Shown here: piece after piece, positions 44,702-57,518 of the stretch
Numbering within the stretch: the first letter of the stretch is position 1
Layout of the letters: every line of letters starts with the position of its first letter
Assembly (NCBI RefSeq): GCF_000003195.3
Contig: NC_012870.2
Location: 39,895,491-39,959,490, forward strand
From: Sorghum bicolor
Lineage: Eukaryota; Streptophyta; Magnoliopsida; Poales; Poaceae
Length of the DNA: 64,000 nt
Direction of reading: 5' to 3'
Translations under genes and position numbers: made by a program
The notes under the pieces: generated by a model
Told to the model about the DNA's origin: nothing
The model's input: only the letters and a program-made list of their open reading frames with translations
The model's database searches: none

Positions 44702-47700
44702 ATGGGGCGGAAAAGGAACGAGTCCGGCTATCTGACGGCGGCTCTAGAGGAGCGAGAAGAGGCCGAGGAACAGACTGAGGAAGGCGACGAGGAAGAGGGG
44801 GAGGAACAGACGGAGGAGGGGTCTTGTGGGGAGGATCAGGCCGAGGCTGAGGCGGAGACGCTGGCACAGGAAGCCGTGGAGCCGCCGAAGCTGGCCGAGG
44901 GCTTCTACGAGATTGAGGCCATCCGCCGCCGCCGTCTCCGCAGGGGCCAGCTTCAGTACCTCGTCAAGTGGTCGGTGACGACCATTGCTCTCCCAAATCC
45001 CAATCTTTCCCCTTTTTGCAATTTCCCCGTAGGCGTAGCGCTTCATCTTCCTTGATTCTTGCTTGGACGGTAGTCCAGATTCTTGCGCAGTTAGTACCGT
45101 TTGAGCGTGGTTTATAGTGTTTAATACACCACATTTGGTTGATGTTTGATGGGATGGTTACTCTCGTAGTAGGTTGAAAGGGCACTGGAAACTTTCGTTT
45201 TTTATTGGTTCGTGCAATGCGTTTTCCTTGTCTATTTGTTTTTATTCAAATATCAGCATCGCTTTGTTTTTATTCAATTATCAGCATCGCTCGTGGACGT
45301 ATCTAGTACGATGTAGATGCTAAGTCATGAACTCCACATTCAAGAATGGATGTTTGGCATTGAAGTAATTTCTGTGATTTTGAACACAACTATTCCATTT
45401 TCTTGTTAAATAGAGCGAGTGTTGCAGCATCTGCTATTTGGTGGCCAACTTTGGTAGTCATTGAGTCATGTCTTCCTCTAACTTCATGTTTGCTTCATTA
45501 AATAGATTCATTGTGTAATGCATAGTTGCTCCTTCTTTCCTTGATTGAGAACTATAGGTTTGAAAGCTGAATTTTGTGTATATGCATGTTTACTGCATAT
45601 ATGATCGCTGATACTGTATTCCTACCAATTTGATGTGATTTAAAAGGCGTGGGTGGCCGGAGAGTGCGAACACATGGGAACCCCTTGAAAACCTGAAGGC
45701 CTGTTCTGACATTGTTGATGCTTTCAATAAGCGGTATGGATGTGTATTGCTTCTGTTTACCATTAGATTCACATGCGCAGCTGATAACATTGTTTGCTGA
45801 TGGTTTTATGAAACACAGGTCAAGGTCGCCCAGGTCCTCTCGAAAGCGAAAGCGTAAGACTGCAACAACTCCAACATCCGATCCTAACCCTTCTCGTGGC
45901 AAACGTGGTCGACCACCTCGGTCGGAGGCCCGGAGCATGCAAGGGATACATGCCTCAGAAGTGAAGAAACTGCCCTGCAGAACAAGTAGTAGGAGAGCAA
46001 ATAATCATAGTAATAAGACCTCACCTGGGGGCCTTGATGCATCAGTGAACTTGCTTGGGCAAAGAGTAGTAAAGGAGGGTAGTTCTGGTGTGGTCTCAGT
46101 TGGGTTTCTGTCTCAAGGGGCTCCATTATCTGTTAGCTTAACTGACCAACAAGATGTGCAGCACCCTGCTAATGGTTCATTGAAGGTGGACAATTCAACA
46201 CGAGCAACCCCACCTCAGGGTGGACAGGTAACAGGTGCCAAGAAGCGCAAGTCTGGATGTGTCAGAAGGTTCAAGCAGGATGAAGTAACACAGGAGCAAG
46301 GAGATATCCGTGATCGCACAGGTGACAAGCCAGGCAATGAGACTGTTGATTCCACAGAAGGAGAAACTGGTGATAAGAACAAGGGGGAGGACTCTGGTAA
46401 CCAAATTCATATGCCTAAGATCATTAAGATCATTAAGCCAGTTCGTTACTTTGCCACAGTTATGGATGGTGTACAGCAAGTTGCAATAACATTCAAGGCA
46501 CTCAGGTCATACCTTTTTTCTTAGTTCGCGGATCTTATTTTCTGAATCTTTAGAAAAGTTTTGTGTTCACATGCTGACGGTGCTTGGTATTTTGGCATTG
46601 CTCCCTTCCAAATTAGAGCACTATCATCACAAGGAATGATACTTTATGCAACATAAAGTGATAAAACCACATGTTCACACAGTAGAGTGTTGGGTTTGCT
46701 ATCCTTCACTGGAGTCACCTAAATGTTTTTTTTTTGGTATACTTTGAACTAATTCAGGATTGAAGAGTAACTGTAAAGAGAAATTTGCATCCAATCTTGG
46801 TTTTGATATTATGGCCTGCTTATTGTCTTATCTGAAGGCACTAAGGTGATGGTGCAATAAGTTGTTTAATTTAAATCATAGAATTATTTCTCTCCTGTAG
46901 CGTACATTTAAAGATATGTTTTCATGCCTTTATTTTTTGTTTCACTTTACTTCTTGTGCACTGGATTTTCAAATCAAGTACTTGTACTTATAAAGTTATA
47001 TCTTGGGTCAGTGGTGAAGCCACATGTTACCTAGGGGGTGCAAATGCACCCCCCAAAAATTACAAAAACAGTGATTAGATCCAAAACTTCACCATATATG
47101 CACCCCCCCACAGAAGATGTCTATGCACCAACAAGCTAAGGGCACCCCCCTCCAATTTGCTCTAGCTTTGCCACTGTCTTGGGTTATGGTAGAATCGTCA
47201 AGTTAATTTGTTTGATTGAGTTTTGAATGGAATTGATTGGATAATATAAGTAGGCTAAATTTACAAAGATAATCTGGGAGGCCTTCATTTAAAAACTTGA
47301 AATGTGCATTTGTTGATTCTACTAATCTGAATTTAGGGTATTGCATACTTTTATACATGATTCACTGTCTAAAGACATTAATGTCCAACAGCAAAGATTA
47401 TAAATTTGGCATTGGAGTCATGTCTGTAGCAGCTCTAGGTATAACAAATGGTTATACTATTGCGTCATACATTACAGTCACAATGAATTGTTTGTTGTCC
47501 TGTGTTTTGGAGTTGGCCTCGAAGGTACTGGCTTGACTTGGTTATTGGTATGAGTTGCCAGTGCTATACTTGATACAAGAGCTTTGTCTAGTTAATACTA
47601 CGATATTGGTTTAGGCCATTTGGGAGCTTAAAATGTGCATTTGAAGATTCCAGTGTTCCTCAACTTAGGGAACTACATTCTAAGCCATTCCGTCCCAAGC

Positions 47701-48825
47701 AAGTTGTTGTAGGCTATAGTTGAAACCCAACAAGAGCCCGTAAACACGGTTTAGGCACGTCAATAGCTGCTTTGTTGTTTAATACATATTGGTATGAAAC
47801 CCTACTATATATCCAGTATAGAAGCAGTTGGTGTGCATAAAATTTGAGAAATGGTGTGTTCCAAAGCATGCAACACAGTATTTTGTGGGTTCTTAATGGA
47901 CGAGCTTGAGTGTTCTTTTCTTGTAGAACAGAGTGCTCATTGTTTAGTGCAAAACCATTTTGAAAGGGCATTTGACCTGACCAAAATAATTCACAATACA
48001 GTTAGTGACTTTAATAATACAGCAATCTAAGAGACAAAAGATATCCAGTATAGAAGCAGTTGGTGTGCATCAAATTTGAGAAATGGTGTGTTCCAAAGCA
48101 TGCAACACAGTATTTTCTGGGTTCTTGTAGTATCAATAAAATATTCTTTTGTCTCTTAGATTGCTGTATTATTAAAGTCACTAACTGTATTGTGAATTAT
48201 TGTAGTCAGGTCAAATGCCCTTTCAAAATGGAAACAATGATTCTACAAGAAAGAACACTCAAGCTCTTCCATTTTGAAACCTTGATGGTGGTATTCTATG
48301 TATTCAAACAAAGAAAAGCGGTCTATGGCCTTTAGTCAAAAGAGAGATTACATAGCTTTGGAGGTAGCAATATCGATCCAGCATTAAAATGCAGAATTAT
48401 TGTAGGCATTATGTTGAATTGGACTAACTGATGTTCTGATAACTCATCATGGAGGGGCAGTCATCCTATGTTTATGTTTTTATCCTGCATTTTTATTGCT
48501 GTTGAGTGTGTGTTTGGTTTCTATCTATAAATTCTGACTATCATGAAGGTTTACATGTCTTGCCAACATAACAACCTTGCACGTGTCTTTGGTATAAGGT
48601 TTGCTGAACATTTCTCCTGACCAACATGATCAACAGGTCTGACGGAGAGGAGGTATTCGTGGATGACAAGCAGTTGAAAGCTAAGGAGCCCCTGGTGGTA
48701 TGACCTCATTGTCTTCTCATTTCACTTGATGAAGGAAAATGTAATGACACCACAACAATTATTATTCTTGTTTGCAGCTTATTAATTACTATGAGCAACA
48801 TCTTCGCTATAACCCCACCTCGTGA
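44702..48825 (+). CDS. LHP1: LIKE HETEROCHROMATIN PROTEIN 1 (chromodomain, chromoshadow), 5 exons
   Basis: Exons: 44702-44970, 45647-45733, 45819-46505, 48637-48697, 48778-48825; phases agree and give 383 residues. An acidic N-terminus (Glu-rich, residues 15-60) is followed by the chromodomain at about 67-119 ([21 protein letters not shown], then [16 protein letters not shown]; aromatic cage Tyr/Trp/Trp present). The hinge has basic nuclear signals ([25 protein letters not shown]). The chromoshadow domain is at about 322-383 ([45 protein letters not shown]). Plant LHP1/TFL2 binds H3K27me3 and works with Polycomb repression in the nucleus. No stop or shift is seen, so it is likely active. The intron 1 donor (GTCGGT) is weak and should be checked with RNA. 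A somewhat shorter protein than Arabidopsis LHP1. Confidence 0.93.
47009..47176. mobile_element. hAT-type MITE in LHP1 intron 3
   Basis: 168 bp bounded by the perfect 8-bp direct repeats TCTTGGGT (47001-47008 and 47177-47184). Inverted ends CAGTGGTGAAGCC and, inverted, CAGTGGCAAAGCT match the CAGTGGCGxAGC-type ends common to hAT MITEs. It contains C-tracts (CACCCCCC) and no ORF. Confidence 0.85.
47811..48277. repeat. Long inverted repeat with direct duplication in LHP1 intron 3
   Basis: Arms of 87 bp, nearly identical: 47955-48041 and 48145-48231 (inverted), extended with gaps outwards to about 47898 and 48277. The 103-bp loop holds a direct copy (48043-48126) of the 84 bp left of the left arm (47811-47894). 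ORFs here are chance readings. Confidence 0.85.
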
Positions 48826-49084
48826 GAAGGATGCATTGACACTGCTGTGTTTCAGTTGCTTGTGCTGCACCTATGTTTGGAACCGATGGAGATGTATTTA
48901 AACGTAGAATTTTTTTTGTGCTAGATATATCTGTGCTCTGTTCTAGTAATTAGATGGTTAGTCCGCACTTTTCTCATTTGGTTGTCATTCTGACTATCTG
49001 AGTGCAAGTAAAATATTGATAGCATGGTTTGCCAAACGAACTGCTCGCTATTGTGTGTATTATATGCTAAGTTGCTTCATTTTA
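48826..49084 (+). other. LHP1 3' untranslated / downstream region
   Basis: Follows the stop codon. T-rich, with no ORF of note. The poly(A) site is not evident. Confidence 0.4.
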
Positions 49085-49394
49085 CTCGTGCTGGTGATTG
49101 GAGTTCTTTGATCAGCAAATTTGATAGCGTCGTCATTAAGTATTTCATTTCCAGCAAGTTTGAACCAATTTCACCGTGTGCTTTCTTTGGGCATTTGGCA
49201 AGGTCATCTATGCCAGACATGTTAAGGTGGCGTATTCGGCTCGTGCTGGTGATTGGAGTTTTTTTATAAGAAAATTTGATAGCGACGTCTTTAAGTATTT
49301 CATTTCCAGCAAGTTTGAACCAATTTCACCGTGTGCTTTCTTTGGGCATTTGGCGAGGTCATCTATGCTGGACATATTAAGGTGGCGTATTCGG
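49085..49394. repeat. 155-bp tandem duplication downstream of LHP1
   Basis: Two direct copies, 49085-49239 and 49240-49394, starting CTCGTGCTGGTGATTGGAG, with about a dozen differences. The overlapping short ORFs here are copies of each other for this reason. 49395-49701 holds nothing that I recognise. Confidence 0.88.
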
Positions 49395-49701
49395 GTTGAT
49401 TCATTTCGGGTGCGATAGCGTTTCATGTCTAGGTTTTGAGACTGCTAACTGATTGACCGTTATGGTCTACATGTCTCAGCGTTATGTTACCCATCCTGCG
49501 ATCATGAACGCTTGCAAAATGTTGTATGGAGGACTCGGTAGCTTGTTTTATTCTTACTATTTTAGTTCAGTCTATTTTTTAAAGAGTTCTACATTTGGAC
49601 CCCTTAAGAAAAATATTTGCAGAAATGGACTCTTACCTATGCACCAAAGTTCTCGGCACTGCGCTACTTGGCACTGAGGTGGTTGATACCTAGCTGATTT
49701 G

Positions 49702-49976
49702 TGTTACGGATAAAATATCCGGAGATGATTCCATCTTGGATTCTCTCCCAGCAGCTCGAGGACCGAGACTTCCCTCACAAGTCCATACATGCTCGTGAAG
49801 ACTGGTTTCACCTCCGTGACTTCTCTCACGACTCTTCGTAGGCTTCGCGATTACTTGGGGGAAGAGAGTTTCCTCTCCCCTGGACTTATATAAATACCGA
49901 TTATTGAATAAAGAATGACACACCCGAGTTCATACTTCCTCTCTGTTCTCTCGTACTTTGCATTCTACTCGTAACA
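49702..49976 (+). repeat. 5' LTR of the decayed copia element
   Basis: 275 bp, TGTTACGGATA...CTCGTAACA; TATA box cttatataaata at 49885-49896 and an AATAAAG signal shortly after. The sequence cgttattagcacatc right after the LTR is the likely primer site. Confidence 0.88.
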
Positions 49977-49989
49977 CGTTATTAGCACA

Positions 49990-51650
49990 TCGCTCTTCCC
50001 TGCCCCTAGAGGGAAATAGCTCAGCTCGGTTGGTACGAACATCGTTGAGATAAAACATGTCGTTCCCTCGCCGTAATTCCGCCTCAATGGCTTCCCTCAT
50101 CCTACAAGTCGTCTGGATGGCGATGAATCGTGCCCGTACATTGGGCATACACTTCGGCAACAACCGCCTTCAGGCGGAACTAATGGAGGACATCCAGGGA
50201 CTCCTCGAAGAGCCTCGCGGCTATCGCCTTCGTGGCTAACGCCGTGACCTCGATAGGAATTCCTGGCGTTTCCCCGTACGACGTCGTTTCGGAGGACACT
50301 GAGTGCAAACGTCGCTCCTCCGTCGCGGCGTTCGATGGTGTCATCCGCGGCTTCGCCCGCGGCGCCACTGTCGAGGGCACCAACTCCACCGACACCTCCA
50401 GCGCCGATCCTCGCCTTGTCGGCTCCACCCCGACCAAGGTGCCCGCTCCATGGTGACGGCCCGTGCCCACCACCGCCACCATCCATGGTGCCCAGCCAAT
50501 GGCTGTCACTAGGCATAGAGCCGTTGTCGCCAATCCGGTGCCCGACGCTGACGCGGTCTCCCGAGCGGGCTGCGCACAGTCCGCCTCCACGTCATCCGTC
50601 TCCACCGACCATCGCGGCGTGGATGTCGGCATCGACTCGGCTGTCGGCGTACTTTGTCGACCCTACGCTCGCTGCACCACCACCACCACCACCACCTCCT
50701 CCTTCGCGACTCCGCCGCACATGGATCAGTGTCCCCCACGGGCCTTCGGCTCGGGACGCGCTCCCCCGGCTTGAGCCCGTCCACGGGGATGGGGGGGAGG
50801 GGGCAACGCCGCTCGCGACCTCGGAATGGCCATGACCGGTCCCTTGCTCGGCAACGATGGCTCCGCTGCCCACCACGCGCCGGTGTTCAGGGCTATGGCG
50901 GCTTGCTCGCCCCGCATCTGCGCCCTACCCACGGTGGCCCGGCCACCTCCACGTGAGCCACGCCCTGAGCCCCCGCGCGGCCAGGGCGGTCCGACATCAC
51001 GCGGCAGCGGGCGGCTCGCTGCGCTCGCCCGGCGCCCACGTCCTGGTCGCGGTGGCCCGACCACCTCAGCATGCACCCGCGGCAGCCCGCAAGCCCGGCT
51101 TCAGCGTGGCACGACGCGGCGACGGCGCCCGCTCGCCTCGCGGCCTCGGCTTGGCGGCCGAGAGGGAGGTCTCCTGCGCGCGCGGGGCGTTCGACAGCCC
51201 CAGCGTGGCTCGGCCTTCGAGCGGCGCATCCGCAACAACCCCGACGCAGCCGCACCCTCTCTGCTCAGCTCCTCCTCGGCACGGCGGTGTGCGTTCGACA
51301 GCCATCGTGGCCCCGTGCTGCGATCGCGAGCTCGCAGCCCCCGACATGCGGCTTCGGACCGCTGGCATGGTGTCTCACTCCACTCGGTGCGGACCCACAT
51401 GGGCACGTGCGGGCCCACGCACAGGAGGCGGTGCCCAGGGGCTTCTGGCGGCAGCGCGCTCCTGGGAGGCACCCTAGGCCCTGGTGGCGGCGGCTTGGGG
51501 CTGGGGGTTAGGGTTTCGAAACCCTAGCCCCTGGCCTTATATATGGCCCATTCCTCCACCTAATTGGGCTGAATTGGCAGCCTAGGCCTAGGTTGGGTCT
51601 TGCAAGCTTTCAGCTTGGGCCAGTTATCATTGGCCTTTTCTTTTATGAAT
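49990..51650. other. GC-rich segment between LTR and gag, possibly captured host DNA
   Basis: About 1.5 kb of very GC-rich sequence, unlike the AT-rich rest of the element (51650-52312 is AT-rich again). Many overlapping ORFs on both strands follow from base composition; a CAC run (50679-50698) gives a His or Trp run. On the minus strand, near 51570-51500, the order TGGGCY sites, catatataagg, then the 14-bp palindrome GGGTTTCGAAACCC (51511-51524) with telo-box AAACCCTA looks like a plant promoter and 5' UTR reading leftwards into the GC-rich part. No protein family is recognised. Confidence 0.45.
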
Positions 51651-52312
51651 TAGCTAATTTTTTTCATTTATTTATTTACATAGCATTTTTTTTCATTCCC
51701 TAAAATTACATCAGTTAGATAGTCTAATTTTTCTTTAAATTTTAGACACTGATGTATATTGCATTGTAAATATTTTTACATTTGCAACCATATTATGAAC
51801 GGAAAATTTGTTGCATGTCGGACGTGTTTTGTTTTTACAATACCCTATCACATGTACATATGTAAACGTTTTTATGGTCAATTTTTCTCCATATTTGGAA
51901 TGTTTTTTTTAACTAGATGTCACATTACTTTATTATTATTTTGACGACCACAGGGTAGTACTTATACTACTGCAGGATTTATTCCTCAAAGTGCTCTCCC
52001 AAATTTAATCATAAACATACAAGGACTACATCCCAACATGAAAAATATAAAACGGTCTACACCTCCATGGTGACTACCTATGTTCCACAAAATGAGAAAT
52101 TAAAATACCATAAAACATATGCAAGTTTACCTTGCTTCATATAAATAAGTTTACCTTGTTATTTATATACGCAATTTTACATTGCTTTACATACACAATT
52201 CTACATTGTTTATATATACGCAATTTACATTGTTATATAAATATGCAATTACATTATTGTTAATTTTACAACCCCATAATTAATTAAATTTATGCAAATA
52301 AACATGTAAGCA

Positions 52313-53393
52313 ATGGCCACCAAAGAGTTTGATGCCCAAGTTTCTTCCAAGAAGAAATTTACCGAGCTAGCTCTTGATGGACACAACTTCCCTACATGAG
52401 CGATGTATCTCAAAGTGAGTCTATCGTTACGCGGAATGTACAAGGCAATTGACACTCCCAAACAGGGAGATGCTCCGTTGTCTGAACCATCCAACATGCC
52501 TTATATATAATAAGGAACCACATCCATACAAATCTCAAAGCTAAATATTTGATGGAAGAGGACCCATGGACTCTCTAGCTTGCTTTGCAAAAGCGGTATG
52601 AGCAACAAAAGGCTGTTATTCTTTTGGAGGCCACTCATGAGTGGAACCACATCTGCATTCAAGATTTCAAATCTGTGAATGAGTATAACCATGCCATCCA
52701 AAAACTCAGTTCCAAACTGAAATTTTGTGAAAAGGAGCCATCTGACGCAGAGAAAATTGAAAAAGACTTTGTGAAAAGGAGCCATCCCGCTCAAATGATC
52801 CTCCAACAGCAATACCATGAGAGGGGACTCACAGTCTATTCTGATCTCATGAAAACATTACTTCAGGCTGAGAGGCATAATGAACTCCTCATTTGGAACA
52901 CCAATCAAGGCCCTATCGGTGCCAATCCCATGCCCCAAGTACACGCCAATGCTCAGAAACAGACACCAAAGGATGCCAACAAGAATGGAAATCCTAGATC
53001 CTCCAAAGGCAAAAACAAGCACAAGGGACCTCGTAAGCCTTGAGGTGCTAAGGTCAAAGGCAACAACTCTAAGTCAAAACATAAGTCCTCAACTTGTACA
53101 AAGTGTGTTTGCTACAACCACCCGATTAAGAAATGCCGCAGCCCTAAGCGCCTTGTGGAACTGTACTTGCATTCCGTGGGACGAGGACGCTCCAACCAAG
53201 GACACTCCAACCAAGGTGGACAACCGTTTGAAGCACACTTCAACAATCTGGTAGCCCCAGGATGTTCCAACCTCGCCCCAGCGGGGCCGAGCAATACAAT
53301 GCGCCTCCTCCACCTGATGGCATGACAAATGACTCCAGAAACAACATGATCATCAAATACACTTCTGATGATCTATTCGGCGACTACAACTAG
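52313..53393 (+). pseudogene. gag: gag of the decayed copia element
   Basis: Starts MATKEFDAQVSSKKKF at 52313; FTELALDGHNFPT then a stop where Trp is usual. The core continues in the frame of 52585-53043 (HEWNHICIQDFKSVNEYNHAI, KLSSKLKFCEKE, then a Lys-rich tail). A remnant of the zinc knuckle region is near 53100 (CTKCVCYNHPIKKC). Several stops and shifts. Confidence 0.72.
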
Positions 53394-53588
53394 ATTGATA
53401 GTCATTTGAGATTTTAATTTTATCATTCGCCTTCTGGATTGTAATAATTAACAATTTGTTTTTGCTGCACACTATTTGATGTTCATTGACTTATGCACAA
53501 TTTAATATCAATAAATGTTTATATTCCATATATATTCATGTTGAGAATTTCATACTCTATTATATTCTCTATTTTCATAGATTGTACG

Positions 53589-56500
53589 GGAGTTAATCCG
53601 ATGGATGAGGAAATGTGCCTAGTGGACAATGGCACCGCTAACACTATACTCCGGGAAATAAAATATTTCCAAACTCTCACAATGAGCAAAGAAAATGGTT
53701 TAACAACCGCTAGACGCGATGCCGTAATAGCAGGCTCTAGAAGAGCCATTATTACGCTCCCTATGGGTACAACGATTACAATCAAGGATGCACTTCTGTA
53801 TCCCGATTCAACTCGTATCTTATTGAGTTATAGAGATATCCACAAAAAAGGGTATCATATCGAAACCCATCACCAAAATAATGAGGAGTTCCTCCTCATT
53901 AGAAAGGATAACGAATATGGTAGAGATACTCTCGAAAGAATTCCCTCAACTTTGTCTAGATTATACTATTCAAACATAAAACCCGTACAACATGTTGCGT
54001 ATAAAGTAATTTTTCAAAATGTCAATGCATTTCATACTTGGCATGATTGCCTTGGTCACCCATGAGAAAAATTACTAGCAATTCTATTGGTCACTCGCTA
54101 ATAAATGTAAAATTTCCCTAATTCTCAGATTATACTTGCACCGCATGTGCAATAGAGAAATTAATTTTGAGGCCCTCTTCCCTCGTAATAAAAGTTGAAC
54201 CACTCAACTACCTTGAACGCATTCAAGGGGACATATGTGGCCCGATAAACCCTTTATCAGGATCGTTCAGGTACTTCATGGTTCTAATAGACGCATCCAC
54301 ACGATGGTCTCATGTGTCTCTGCTATCGACACGGAATCATGCTTTTGGCAAAATTATTGCGCAAGTTATCAAACTCAAAGCACAACATCCTGAACATCAA
54401 ATAAAATCCATTTGGATGGATAACGCTACTGAATTTTCCTCTGGTGCCTTCAATGACTATTGCATGGCCTTAGGAATACAAGTACAACATTCTGTCCCAA
54501 ATGTCCACACATAAAATAGGTTAGCTGAGTCTCTCATCAAGAGAACCAAGCTCATTGCTAGACCGCTACTGTAGAATTGCAATCTACCAACCTCATGTTG
54601 GGGTCATACAGTCTTACACGCTGCTAAACTGATTCAATTGTGACCAACTGCATACCATGCAACGTCCCCGCTGCAACTAGTACATGGAAATCCCCCAAGC
54701 ATTTCCCATCTGTGAAAGTTCGGTTGCGCTACATACGTACCGATCTCACCACCGAAGTGTACAACAATAGGCCCCCCCATAGAAAACTGGGGATCTATGT
54801 GGGATACAAATCTCCGTCGATCATAAAGTACCTAGAGCCCACCATAGGGGACCTCTTTACGGCCTAGTACACTGATTGTATCTTCTATGAAGATCATTTT
54901 CTGGCATTAGGGGGAGACTTATCACATCACAAACAATGCTATGAAATCAATTAGAATGCCCTAGACATACCCAACTCAGATCCACGTACTTTAGAGTCTG
55001 AACTCCAACTTCAAAAAATCATCAATTTGCAACACATTGCAAACAACGTGCCAGACACATTTACTGATTATAAGAGTGTTACAAAATCCTATAATCCAGC
55101 GAGAAATGTACCAGAAAGAGTAGAGATACCAAACAAAACTACTCAACTCCCTAGTAAGAGGGGGAGAAGTACGTCTATCTCCACAGATACAGCTTCTAGC
55201 AAGCAAAAGAAATAGAAGACCAAATCTTCCAACCCAGTAAATGCAGCTCAACCTCATGTTGAGGAACACCCAGTGGAGGTTCGACCTTCACATCCCACAT
55301 CAATAGTGCAATTACTGATGCTGGAATATTGGAATACCCTGATGCGACCATCTTGGGAAATGATGATATATCAGAAAGGGTCCATGAAATTTCCATCAAC
55401 TATGCAGAATCTAGAGAGTCATTTGATAGAAAGACTACAATTATATCGACTCATATTTCTCCACAATGATTGCCGAAATCCTTGAAAATGATCCAGATCC
55501 AAAGACCAGGGCAGAGTGCAAAAATGCTCGGACTGGAACTAATGGAAGGATGCAATCCAAGCAGAAATATCCTCACTCACAAAAAGATAGGTATTCTTAC
55601 AAGTAATACCTACACCTCCACAAGTATTCGCTGTGGGATTGTGGGTTTTCGTCCGAAAGCAGAACGAGAACAATGAGGTGGTGAGATACAAAGCGAGGCT
55701 TGTAGCACAAGGGTTCACGCAGAGACCCAACATTGACTTCAATAAAACATACTCTCTAGTCATGGGTGGAATAACATTCTAATACTTAATCTCTCTAGCT
55801 GTACAAAATCGTCTATCAATGCAGTTGATGGACGTAGTGATTGCATATCTCTACGGGTCACTCGATTCAGACAGATACATGAAGGTTCCTGACGGAATCC
55901 CAATAACGAATCAAAACACAAACCGCAACATGTATTGTGTAAGGCTATAGAAATCACTCTATGGCTTAAAGCAGTCGGGAAGAATGTGGTATAACCGACT
56001 CAGTGAGTACCTTTTGCAGAAGAACTACTCTAACAGTGATGATTGCCCATGTGTCTTCATTAAGAAATCCCAAACAGGATTCTGCATCATATCGGTGTAT
56101 GTTGATGATCTAAATATCATCGGCCACAAACAAGATATTGATGAGGCATGCCAACATCTTAAGATGGAGTTTGAGTTGAAGGATTTGGGTAAAACCAAAT
56201 TTTGCTTAGGCCTAAAGCTTGAGCATCTTTCAGCTGGAAACTTTGTGCATCGATCTGCATGTGTCCAGAAAGTATTGGAGAGATTCAATATGAACAAAGC
56301 ATATCCTTCCAAAACCCCTATGGTTGTTCGGTCTTTAGGACTAAACACTGATCCATTCAGACCACAAGATGAGGGGGAGAAAATCCTAGGACCTCATGTC
56401 CCATATTAGTGCTGTTAGAGCACTGATGTAGCTTGCCAATAGCACCAGGCCTGACATTGCTTTCGCAGTGAATTTGCTAGCAAGGCACAGTGCTGCTCCT

Positions 56501-57187
56501 ACCAAGAGACATTGGACAGGAGTAAAACAGATCCTTAGATATGTTAATGGCACAAGGGATCTCGGATAATTCTTCCAAAGAGGACCAAGTTCTAAGATGA
56601 TAGGATACACCGATGTTGGATATCAATTAGACCCCCATAATGGCAGATCACAAACCCGTTTTGTATTCTTACAAAATGGAACCACCATATCATGGACATC
56701 ATCCAAGCAAACCTTGGCAACAACGTCTACGAATCATTCTAAAATAATCATACTATACGAGGCATCACGTGAATGTGTTTGGCTTCGTAGAATGATCAAC
56801 CACATACAACAGTCGTGTGGTCTTAAAGCTATCATAGCTCCAACCATTATCTATGAAGATAATACGGGTTGTGTTACACAGATGGAGACAGGCTATATCA
56901 AGAGCAATATCAACAAACACATCTCTCCAAAGTTGTTCTATCCTCATGAATTACAACAAAATGGAGAGATTGATATCTTGAAAACTAAATCATGCGACAA
57001 TCTTGCTGATCTATTCACTAAGTCCCTACCAACTTCCTCATTTGAAAAATATACAAAAGAATTGGTATGCGACGACTTAGGGACTTGCAAGTTTCAGGGA
57101 GAGAAATCCCTTAGAAATTGGCCTGTCTACACCATCATATTATACTCTTTTCTCTCTATGAGTTTTTCCTCACAAGGCTTCTCATAA
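53589..57187 (+). pseudogene. pol: pol of the decayed copia element (PR-INT-RT-RH)
   Basis: Protease near 53605-53700 (CLVDNGTANTIL), pre-integrase FHTWHDCLGHP at 54030-54060, integrase core (IQGDICGP, WMDNATEF, then a NRLAESLIKR segment where the catalytic Glu survives), a Ser/Pro-rich linker, RT from about 55660 ([33 protein letters not shown]; active site YVDDLNIIG intact near 56100) and RNase H (KHISPKLFYPHELQ; DNLADLFTKSLP near 57000). At least a dozen stops and several shifts. Confidence 0.85.
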
Positions 57188-57518
57188 GGAGTTTTGAATG
57201 AGATAATATTAACACAAGAGTGTCATACTCCTTATTTTCCCTACAGGAGTTTTTAAACGAGTATCAAAGGCACACATTGTCCTCTAAACTACAACATGAG
57301 TTTTCTAATGTAAAGGTTTTTCATATTAGTTTACAATGAGGCAATCATTAAGTGCTATAACTTTCTCCTTCTTTTCCCAAGTGGTGTTAAGGAGTTATAC
57401 TATAGCACATATACACACACACACACACACACGTATTTTTCTCGTTTTTATCCTACAAGAATTTTTAGAGGAGCAATACGATTCATTGATCTCAACAAGC
57501 GATTCGATCAAGGGGGAG
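57188..57518 (+). other. 3' non-coding region, (CA)n tract and polypurine tract
   Basis: Non-coding. It contains a short CA microsatellite at about 57411-57432 and ends in the polypurine tract AAGGGGGAG before the 3' LTR. Confidence 0.75.

Noticed and set aside
44519..45055. Longer N-terminus or unspliced 178-codon form of LHP1
   Set aside because: The family begins at the Met at 44702, and reading through the intron 1 donor loses the chromodomain that continues in exon 2 at 45647.
46981..47200. C-tracts near 47040 and 47100 as an assembly artefact
   Set aside because: They lie inside a MITE with perfect target duplication and matching inverted ends.
50180..51527. Many long overlapping ORFs on both strands, Arg/Pro/Ala-rich, some with His or Trp runs
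   Set aside because: Very high GC content lowers stop frequency in all frames. No frame shows a known domain or a consistent codon pattern.
57409..57432. CA-rich microsatellite as a regulatory element
   Set aside because: Short simple repeat in the 3' non-coding region of a dead element; nothing supports a role.
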